Below are positions 6,963 through 12,197 of a stretch of DNA of 12,197 nt, in pieces (within the stretch, counting starts at the first letter, position 1; every line of letters begins with the position of its first letter). The DNA comes from Thermoanaerobacterales bacterium (GTDB lineage: Bacteria > Bacillota > Thermosediminibacteria > Thermosediminibacterales > Tepidanaerobacteraceae). The stretch covers positions 1 through 12,197 of the forward strand of contig DUNY01000155.1 of the NCBI GenBank assembly GCA_012839145.1, read 5' to 3'. Under the pieces are notes generated by a model. It was given only the letters and a program-made list of their open reading frames with translations, had not been told where the DNA came from and searched no databases. Position numbers and translations under genes: made by a program.

Positions 6963-8351
6963 TCATTTACCGATACAAAATTTTTGAAATATGGTGGTTA
7001 TAATATCCTCACTGACCGTATCACCTGTTATTTCTCCAAGCTTCTCCCAGGCATCCCTTATATCAAGTTCAACCATTTCTATTGGCATATGTATATCCAT
7101 GGCATCAATTGCCATATCCAAAAAATCATGAGCCTCCTGCAATACTTTTCTCTGTCTCTCTCCAGCCGCAATTAAACCTTCATCGCTAAAACCCATTTTT
7201 TCGGTAACCGTATCAAATATTGCCTCTTTTAGTTCTTCAATGCCCTCGTGTTTTAAAGCTGAAATTCTAATAATCCTTTCGGTAGGCACAAGCTGCTCTA
7301 TTTCATCTTCATTGACCTCAACCGGCAAATCCACCTTGTTTATAACAGTTATGGCAGTCTTATCCCTAATAAGCTCAATGAGATTTTTATCATCTCGGGT
7401 CAATTTTCTGGAAATATCTATCATTAAGAGCACGAGCTCCGCCTCTTTCAAATGCTTCATAGCTCGCTCTATTCCTATTTTTTCCACTTTATCAGATGTC
7501 TGCCTTATCCCAGCAGTATCTATAATTTTTATAGGTATCCCTTTAATATCAATATACTCCTCTATTATATCCCGGGTGGTTCCGGGAATATCGGTAACAA
7601 TAGCTCTTTCTTCTTTGACCAAAGCATTTAAAAGTGAAGACTTACCTACATTGGTATTCCCCAATATTAGTGTTGACAGCCCTTCTCGGAGTATGCGTCC
7701 CGAGCCTGCCCCTTTAAGCAGCTCTTTAACCCTTTCCCCAGCAACGGTAATTTCCTTTAAGATGAATTCGGAGTCAGCTTCCGGAATATCCTCTTCGGGA
7801 AAATCTATGTTTGCAGCAATATGAGCAAGTATATTTAGCAAATCTGAACGGATCTCCTTTATTTTTTTGGATAAACTGCCGGTAAGCTGTCTATTTGCCA
7901 CGGAAAGCGCTTTGTCTGTCTTGGCCCTTATTATATCAATGACCGCCTCAGCTTGGGATAAATCTATTCTACCGTTCAAAAAAGCTCTTTTTGTAAACTC
8001 TCCGGGCTCGGCCATCCTAGCACCTTGATCTAAAACCAAACCAAGAATTCGTTTCTGAGCAGTAAGTCCTCCGTGACAGTTAATTTCCACCATATCTTCC
8101 CTTGTGTAAGTATATGGGGCTTTAAAAATCGCAAGGAGGACTTCGTCTATGATATCATTTTTCGAATCTACTATATTGCCCAGATACAATGTCCTGTTTT
8201 TTAATTCGTTAAATTTCTTTTTTGTCTTAGGTCTAAATATCTTTTCAGCAATTTTAAAAGATTCGGGACCGGAAATCCTTACTATCCCAATACCACCTTC
8301 TCCGATAACCGTAGAAATTGCTGCTATTGTGTCACAACTTACTATCTTCAT
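6963..8351 (-). CDS. mnmE: tRNA modification GTPase MnmE (TrmE)
   Basis: MnmE is the potassium-dependent GTPase that pairs with MnmG in wobble U34 modification. The N-terminal folate-binding domain covers about residues 1-120. The G domain sits inside a helical domain: G1 GNTNVGKS (231-238), G2 TTRD (258-261), G3 DTAG (278-281), G4 NKVD (338-341) and a G5-like SAL (364-366). The C-terminus FCIGK (458-462) carries the conserved cysteine. G1 is slightly unusual, with GNTNVGKS in place of the common GxPNVGKS. The 462-residue length is normal. The ATG at 8351 has GAGGA upstream. A hairpin at 8373-8401 separates it from jag. Confidence 0.98.
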   Translation of the reverse strand: MKIVSCDTIAAISTVIGEGGIGIVRISGPESFKIAEKIFRPKTKKKFNELKNRTLYLGNIVDSKNDIIDEVLLAIFKAPYTYTREDMVEINCHGGLTAQKRILGLVLDQGARMAEPGEFTKRAFLNGRIDLSQAEAVIDIIRAKTDKALSVANRQLTGSLSKKIKEIRSDLLNILAHIAANIDFPEEDIPEADSEFILKEITVAGERVKELLKGAGSGRILREGLSTLILGNTNVGKSSLLNALVKEERAIVTDIPGTTRDIIEEYIDIKGIPIKIIDTAGIRQTSDKVEKIGIERAMKHLKEAELVLLMIDISRKLTRDDKNLIELIRDKTAITVINKVDLPVEVNEDEIEQLVPTERIIRISALKHEGIEELKEAIFDTVTEKMGFSDEGLIAAGERQRKVLQEAHDFLDMAIDAMDIHMPIEMVELDIRDAWEKLGEITGDTVSEDIITTIFQKFCIGK

Positions 8352-8372
8352 AATTTATCCTCACTTTTAAAC

Positions 8373-8401
8373 AAGCCCCAAAGCATTATGCCCTGGGGCT
8401 T
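8373..8401 (-). terminator. Hairpin between jag and mnmE
   Basis: AAGCCCCA (8373-8380) pairs perfectly with TGGGGCTT (8394-8401), and GCA/TGC (8383-8385, 8389-8391) can add an inner stem. It lies right after the jag stop. On the minus strand it is followed by GTTTAAAA rather than a clean U-run, so it may be a partial terminator, an attenuator or an RNA-processing site inside the operon. Confidence 0.5.
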
Positions 8402-8410
8402 TCCTTAATT

Positions 8411-9025
8411 TTATCTCAGTGAAATAATTACTCTTCTATTGGGTTCTTGACCTACACTTTTAGTGGTAACTCCTGGGTCTTTTTGCAAAGCCGTATGTAT
8501 AAGGCGACGCTCATTGGGGTACATGGGCTCAAGGGTTATGCTTCTTTTTGTATCCTTGACCTTTTCTGCCATCCTTTTTGCCAGACGCTCTAAGGTCTTT
8601 TCTCTTTTTTCTCTGTAATTTTCCGCATCCAAAATAACTCTGACATAATCTTTTGTGTTGCGGTTTACTACCAAAGAAGTTAGATATTGAAGTGAATCTA
8701 AAGTGCTTCCGTGTTTGCCTATGATTATTCCTGCTTTTTGCACCTCAATTTGCATCTTTAGGACATTATCATTAAATGAACTTGAAATTTTTACTTCTTC
8801 ATCGATAAATCTTAAAATCCCTTTTAAAAAATTATAAGCTATCTCCTCAGGATTAGGTTTTACCATTACTTTAACCTTGGCTAATTTGGACAAAAACCCC
8901 AGAATACCTCTGTTTCCCTCTTCTATAATCTCAACTTCCACTTCATTACGGCTAACCTTTAATTCTTCCAGTGCCAGTTCAATGGCTTCATCCACAGTCT
9001 TTGCCTGTTTTTCCAATGTTTTCAT
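8411..9025 (-). CDS. jag: RNA-binding protein Jag (KhpB)
   Basis: This 204-residue protein has the three-part Jag layout: an N-terminal Jag_N domain (about 1-55, with TVDEAIELALEEL and GNRGILGF), a KH domain with the GKHG loop (103-106), and an R3H domain around NERRLIHTAL (171-180). KhpB homologues bind RNA, partner KhpA and affect cell-wall synthesis and division. The gene name comes from its place beside spoIIIJ in Bacillus. The ATG at 9025 starts one base after the yidC stop, with AAGGAGG (9037-9043) lying inside the yidC 3' end. This means tightly coupled translation with yidC. Confidence 0.95.
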   Translation of the reverse strand: MKTLEKQAKTVDEAIELALEELKVSRNEVEVEIIEEGNRGILGFLSKLAKVKVMVKPNPEEIAYNFLKGILRFIDEEVKISSSFNDNVLKMQIEVQKAGIIIGKHGSTLDSLQYLTSLVVNRNTKDYVRVILDAENYREKREKTLERLAKRMAEKVKDTKRSITLEPMYPNERRLIHTALQKDPGVTTKSVGQEPNRRVIISLR

Positions 9026-9026
9026 T

Positions 9027-9656
9027 TCATTTTACATCCTCCTTGGCAATGGCTTGTGGGCGGGCAAACAATAACTGTTGTACAATCTGCACTATATTGC
9101 TTACAACCCAGTACAATGCCAAACCCGCCGCGAATTTCAAAGAGAACCAACCAATCATAAGCGGCATGATGATATTCATTGAAGCATTGGGATTATCTGC
9201 ACCTGCAGGTGTTGCTATTTTTGTTTGAAGGTAAGTTGTTGCTGCGGCAAGAAGAGGCAATATATATGTTCCGTCAGGTACGCTTAAATCTTTAATCCAT
9301 AAAAAGCTCGCACCACCGAAGTCATAGGTTTGAAATACCCTAAACAGAGCAATTATAAAAGGAAATTGAATTAATAGTGGAAGGCACCCTCCCATTGGAT
9401 TGATTTTGTTTTCCTGGTACAGTTTCATAATCTCCATATTCAATTTTTCTTTGTCGTTTTTATACTTTTCCTGGAGTTTTTTCTGCATTGGTGCTATTTC
9501 TTGCATTTTTTTCATGGAGTTAATCTGCATGAAACTAAAAGGCAGTAAAATAAGCTTTATTAACACCGTCAGCAATATTATGGCGATACCGTAACTATTT
9601 GTGTAACCATAAATTAAATCCATCAACTGTTTCATCACGCCTTGAAAATAGGCCAT
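9027..9656 (-). CDS. yidC: Membrane protein insertase YidC (SpoIIIJ/OxaA)
   Basis: YidC inserts membrane proteins, alone or with SecYEG. This 209-residue form has the Gram-positive core without the large periplasmic domain. TM1 is about 22-43, followed by a charged cytoplasmic helical hairpin (about 44-88) and further hydrophobic segments near 93-106, 131-145 and 158-195. The hydrophilic groove residue in TM1 appears as Lys34 (TVLIKLILLP) where Bacillus SpoIIIJ has Arg. No lipoprotein signal with lipobox is visible, unlike Bacillus SpoIIIJ. The start at ATG 9656 follows a GGGGGAG ribosome binding site. It sits 36 bases downstream of yidD and immediately before jag. Confidence 0.95.
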   Translation of the reverse strand: MAYFQGVMKQLMDLIYGYTNSYGIAIILLTVLIKLILLPFSFMQINSMKKMQEIAPMQKKLQEKYKNDKEKLNMEIMKLYQENKINPMGGCLPLLIQFPFIIALFRVFQTYDFGGASFLWIKDLSVPDGTYILPLLAAATTYLQTKIATPAGADNPNASMNIIMPLMIGWFSLKFAAGLALYWVVSNIVQIVQQLLFARPQAIAKEDVK

Positions 9657-9692
9657 TGGTCGCTCCCCCTTGTATGCATTATTTTATTATAT

Positions 9693-9902
9693 CTAAACGG
9701 GGTCATATCCTCCGGGATTAAAGGGATGGCATTTTAAAATCCGCTTTAAAGCCTTTAAACAACCTGAAACCACCCCATATTTTTCTATGGCTAGAAGGGC
9801 ATAGTCCGAGCAAGTGGGATAAAACCTGCAACTTTTGGGTTTTAATGGAGAAATATATTTTTTATAAAGTAGTATTATTACAATTATTAACCTTTTTATC
9901 AT
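9693..9902 (-). CDS. yidD: Membrane protein insertion efficiency factor YidD
   Basis: This 69-residue protein is thought to sit at the inner face of the membrane and assist YidC-dependent insertion. An N-terminal hydrophobic, basic segment (1-20) is followed by the hallmark [20 protein letters not shown] (24-43) and a C-terminus [13 protein letters not shown]. Three conserved cysteines (25, 31, 58) are present. The ATG at 9902 has an AAAGGAGGG ribosome binding site within the end of rnpA. The gene overlaps rnpA by 41 bases in another frame, more than usual. Confidence 0.96.
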   Translation of the reverse strand: MIKRLIIVIILLYKKYISPLKPKSCRFYPTCSDYALLAIEKYGVVSGCLKALKRILKCHPFNPGGYDPV

Positions 9903-10233
9903 TGTATATTCGCCCTCCTTTCAGTAGGGTTTTTACTTCTTTTTCCATGATTGCATAATCTAAGTTTACCGATAAAGGCCTTACTGAAAAAACTATATCC
10001 CAGCCATTCTTTATATAATCAAAGTTTGTTCTGATAATTTCTTTTATCCGTCTCTTTATCTTATTTCTCACTACGCTTTTTCCTACTTTTTTTGAAACTG
10101 AAACACCAAGCCGGGAATAACCTAGAGCATTTTTTTTTATGTACATAGTAAAAAAAGGGCTGGTCAAACGCCTTCCCGTTCTGTATACATTCTTAAATTC
10201 TAAATTTTTTGTTAATCTAAAGGATTTCTTCAA
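9862..10233 (-). CDS. rnpA: Ribonuclease P protein component
   Basis: RnpA binds the RNase P RNA and helps it recognise and cut the 5' leader of precursor tRNAs. The 123-residue protein has the N-terminal [17 protein letters not shown] region, [29 protein letters not shown] (40-68, with the RNR-type motif RNKIKRR) and the following DIVFSVRP strand. The start is TTG 10233, supported by GGAGGAAA about nine bases upstream; no suitable ATG is available. The last 14 residues or so ([15 protein letters not shown]) extend past the conserved fold and are encoded in the stretch overlapping yidD. It lies between rpmH and yidD, as in most bacteria. Confidence 0.97.
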   Translation of the reverse strand: MKKSFRLTKNLEFKNVYRTGRRLTSPFFTMYIKKNALGYSRLGVSVSKKVGKSVVRNKIKRRIKEIIRTNFDYIKNGWDIVFSVRPLSVNLDYAIMEKEVKTLLKGGRIYNDKKVNNCNNTTL

Positions 10234-10268
10234 TAAAAATTTCCTCCGATACGAGAAGGTTCGTTAAG

Positions 10269-10297
10269 CTAAAGCGGCCCTTTAAAGGCCGCTTTAG
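10269..10297 (-). terminator. rpmH-rnpA intergenic hairpin
   Basis: CTAAAGCGGCC (10269-10279) and GGCCGCTTTAG (10287-10297) form a perfect 11-bp stem with a 7-base loop, placed between the rpmH stop and the rnpA start. Neither flank has a U-run, so it is more likely an attenuator or processing/stability hairpin than a full terminator. It would allow higher output of L34 than of RnpA. Confidence 0.6.
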
Positions 10298-10309
10298 GCC
10301 TTTTGCGCG

Positions 10310-10444
10310 CTAAGCGGTTAATTTCTTTCTTCCCTTTAACCTTCTCCTCTTGATTATATTTCTTCCGCTTTTTTTCAACATACGCTTTCTAAAGCCGTGG
10401 TTTCTCTTTCTGTACCTGCGTTTAGGCTGGTATGTCCGTTTCAT
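10310..10444 (-). CDS. rpmH: 50S ribosomal protein L34
   Basis: This 44-residue, highly basic ribosomal protein of the large subunit reads [18 protein letters not shown] at its start, the L34 signature, and ends in [15 protein letters not shown] 10444 follows a GGAGGTGG ribosome binding site. A consensus promoter lies upstream (10507-10536). It is the first gene of the leftward cluster and diverges from dnaA, the usual arrangement at bacterial origins. Confidence 0.98.
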   Translation of the reverse strand: MKRTYQPKRRYRKRNHGFRKRMLKKSGRNIIKRRRLKGRKKLTA

Positions 10445-10506
10445 TTGTCCACCTCCGACCCCTATATTTATAGATAATTTAATGTTATCTTCTCTTGGCT
10501 ATAAAG

Positions 10507-10536
10507 ATTATAACTTATAAAACATTTGACTGTCAA
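10507..10536 (-). promoter_or_regulatory. Consensus promoter of rpmH
   Basis: On the minus strand TTGACA (10536-10531) and TATAAT (10512-10507) match the SigA consensus perfectly with 18-base spacing. The transcript should start near 10500, giving a leader of about 55 bases to rpmH. Such a strong promoter fits a ribosomal protein gene and may feed the whole leftward cluster. Confidence 0.85.
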
Positions 10537-10583
10537 GAAATTCCCCTTAACAAACAAAAACTTGCTAGTTATTCTTTCCTTTA

Positions 10584-10612
10584 TTGAATGAAATCATTTA
10601 TTCTGTTATTAT
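10584..10612 (+). promoter_or_regulatory. Candidate dnaA promoter
   Basis: TTGAAT (10584-10589) and TATTAT (10607-10612) are 17 bases apart, and TG at 10604-10605 makes an extended -10. The predicted start near 10619 leaves a leader of about 42 bases with the GGGGAGG ribosome binding site (10647-10653) seven bases before the dnaA ATG. No convincing DnaA box overlaps it. Confidence 0.6.
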
Positions 10613-10660
10613 TTAATTGGACTGATTATATTTTCTTCGCATTCACGGGGAGGTTTTTTT

Positions 10661-12022
10661 ATGTCTCTTGACCCTTTATATTTATGGCAGCATGTTTTAA
10701 AAATATTAAGTAATGAACTTAATAACGATATGTCTTTCAATACAGTGTTAAAGCCAGCAAGGCTTACAGCTTTGAAAGGAAATACCGCTGTCGTTGAAGT
10801 GCCTAATGACTTTACAAAATCTGTCATAGAAAAGCGTTATCTAAATCTTATAAAAGATATTTTAAGTTCAGTCTTAAAACAAAACATTAACGTGGTCATA
10901 AATATAAATCCACAAGGTTTTGATGAAGATACAGTTCCTAATGATACAATTTCGTTAACTGAAGTTGCCGAAGTTAAATCTTTAACGGAAGACGTTACAC
11001 CTTCATTAAACCAAAAATACACCTTTGATACTTTTGTAGTCGGAAACAGTAATCGTTTTGCCCATGCGGCATCTCAAGCGGTGGCTCAATCTCCCGCTAA
11101 TGCTTACAATCCCTTCTTTATATATGGGGGTGTAGGTCTGGGTAAGACTCATCTTATGCATGCCATAGGCCATTACATACTTGAACAGGATCCATCTTGC
11201 AAAGTTGTATATCTTTCATCTGAAAAATTTACAAATGAACTGATTAATTCAATTCGAGATGATAAAAATGTGGAATTTCGCAATAAATACAGGACTATTG
11301 ACGTTCTGCTTATTGACGATATCCAATTTATTGCAGGAAAGGAACGAACTCAGGAAGAGTTTTTCCACACCTTCAATGCCCTTCATGACGCCAATAAACA
11401 ACTTGTTATATCCAGCGACAGACCGCCCAAGGAAATACCCACACTTGAAGAGCGCTTGCGATCAAGATTTGAATGGGGTCTTATCACTGATATACAACCA
11501 CCGGATTTTGAAACTCGAATTGCTATTTTACAAAAAAAAGCCATGATGGAAAACCTTATTGTTCCAAATGATGTTATAAACTTTATCGCTACTAAAATTG
11601 AAACCAACATCCGCGAGTTAGAAGGAGCTTTAATTCGTATAGTGGCTTACTCTTCACTCACCGATAGTCCCATAGACTTAAAATTGGCTGAACAGGTATT
11701 AAAAGACATTCTTCCTGATGAAAGGCCAAAAAAAGTCACATCATTACAAATTGTGGAAGAGGTGGGAAGTTATTTTTCCATCAGGCCTGATGAGTTTAAA
11801 TCCAAAAAAAGAACCAAAGATTTGGCTTTTGCCCGCCATGTTGCAATGTATTTGTGCTGTGAGCTTACGGAACTTTCATTTCCGAAATTAGGAGAAGAGT
11901 TTGGCGGACGGGATCACACAACGGTAATACACGCTAGGGACAAGATTACACGAGATATCAGCGATGATCCTCAGTTATCAGCAACAATAGAGAATTTAAA
12001 GAAAAAAATCCTGTACGGTTAA
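10661..12022 (+). CDS. dnaA: Chromosomal replication initiator protein DnaA
   Basis: DnaA is the AAA+ initiator that binds oriC boxes, opens the duplex and recruits the helicase. The 453-residue protein has domain I at the N-terminus (LWQHVLKILSNEL), a linker, and the ATPase domain with Walker A GGVGLGKTH (156-164), Walker B LLIDDIQF (216-223), sensor I around SSDRPP (251-256), the arginine-finger segment RLRSRFEWG (265-273) and sensor II NIRELEGAL (316-324). Domain IV has the box-binding signature FGGRDHTTVIHA (414-425). ATG 10661 follows GGGGAGG. The cluster of DnaA boxes begins directly after the stop. dnaN would be expected next, beyond the window. Confidence 0.99.
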   Translation: MSLDPLYLWQHVLKILSNELNNDMSFNTVLKPARLTALKGNTAVVEVPNDFTKSVIEKRYLNLIKDILSSVLKQNINVVININPQGFDEDTVPNDTISLTEVAEVKSLTEDVTPSLNQKYTFDTFVVGNSNRFAHAASQAVAQSPANAYNPFFIYGGVGLGKTHLMHAIGHYILEQDPSCKVVYLSSEKFTNELINSIRDDKNVEFRNKYRTIDVLLIDDIQFIAGKERTQEEFFHTFNALHDANKQLVISSDRPPKEIPTLEERLRSRFEWGLITDIQPPDFETRIAILQKKAMMENLIVPNDVINFIATKIETNIRELEGALIRIVAYSSLTDSPIDLKLAEQVLKDILPDERPKKVTSLQIVEEVGSYFSIRPDEFKSKKRTKDLAFARHVAMYLCCELTELSFPKLGEEFGGRDHTTVIHARDKITRDISDDPQLSATIENLKKKILYG

Positions 12023-12197
12023 TAATCTGTGGACATCCTTTGGAAAACTTGTTTATAAAAAGTGGACAATTTTCGACTGTTCACAGTTATTGTTAGTACT
12101 GTGGATAAAGTTATTCCCATTTTCCACAGGTTATCAACAGCAAAACTGCATATGAAATACTTATTCACATGATTTATCCACATATCCACAGCACTTA
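12023..12197. other. oriC: oriC, DnaA-box cluster (left part)
   Basis: Two perfect DnaA boxes TTATCCACA are present: 12174-12182 on the plus strand and 12100-12108 on the minus strand. Four with one mismatch follow: 12120-12128 (TTTTCCACA), 12131-12139 (TTATCAACA), 12161-12169 (TTATTCACA) and 12182-12190 (ATATCCACA). Weaker two-mismatch sites on the minus strand lie at 12028-12036 and 12061-12069. Most plus-strand boxes are in the right half. The cluster stops at the window edge, so the unwinding region and any further boxes before dnaN are not seen. Confidence 0.9.

Noticed and set aside
7240..7824. 194-codon plus-strand open frame inside mnmE
   Set aside because: Antisense to the conserved GTPase domain; serine- and isoleucine-rich composition is typical of a shadow frame.
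1..12197. CRISPR arrays, tRNA or rRNA genes, complete insertion sequences
   Set aside because: I saw no regularly spaced repeats, no tRNA-like cloverleaf, no rRNA segments and no transposase frame.

Overview
The window is the chromosomal replication-origin region of a low-GC Firmicute. The gene content and order match a member of the Clostridia, perhaps a Thermoanaerobacterales-like thermophile or relative; the species cannot be fixed from the sequence alone. Read from the origin leftwards on the minus strand, the order is rpmH, rnpA, yidD, yidC, jag, mnmE, mnmG, rsmG, noc, parA, parB. This is the classical Bacillus/Clostridium arrangement. dnaA runs rightwards from the divergent rpmH/dnaA promoter region, and a dense DnaA-box cluster follows it up to the window edge.

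Layout. Positions 1-390 hold no convincing gene but carry a perfect parS palindrome (301-318) and an AT-rich stem-loop. 391-1990 is the parA-parB operon on the minus strand, with a good extended -10 promoter overlapped by a small dyad near 2135-2152. 2006-3377 interrupts the usual noc-parA adjacency. It carries a rightward NUDIX hydrolase gene with its own promoter, then a 500-base convergent spacer holding a large AT-rich stem-loop and a GC-rich, strongly structured element of about 170 bases (roughly 3041-3215) that I cannot assign to a known family. 3378-9656 is the compact minus-strand run noc, rsmG, mnmG, mnmE, jag and yidC. 9693-10444 holds yidD, rnpA and rpmH. 10445-10660 is the divergent promoter region, 10661-12022 is dnaA, and 12023-12197 is the left part of oriC.

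How the genes work together. DnaA binds the boxes beside its own gene to start replication. ParA and ParB with parS segregate and organise the origin. Noc, a ParB paralogue, couples nucleoid position to division. MnmE and MnmG modify the tRNA wobble uridine, and RsmG methylates 16S rRNA. RnpA is the protein of RNase P, YidC and YidD serve membrane protein insertion, and Jag is an RNA-binding partner usually encoded next to YidC.

The core is conventional. The unexplained material is the NUDIX gene plus structured element inserted between noc and parA.
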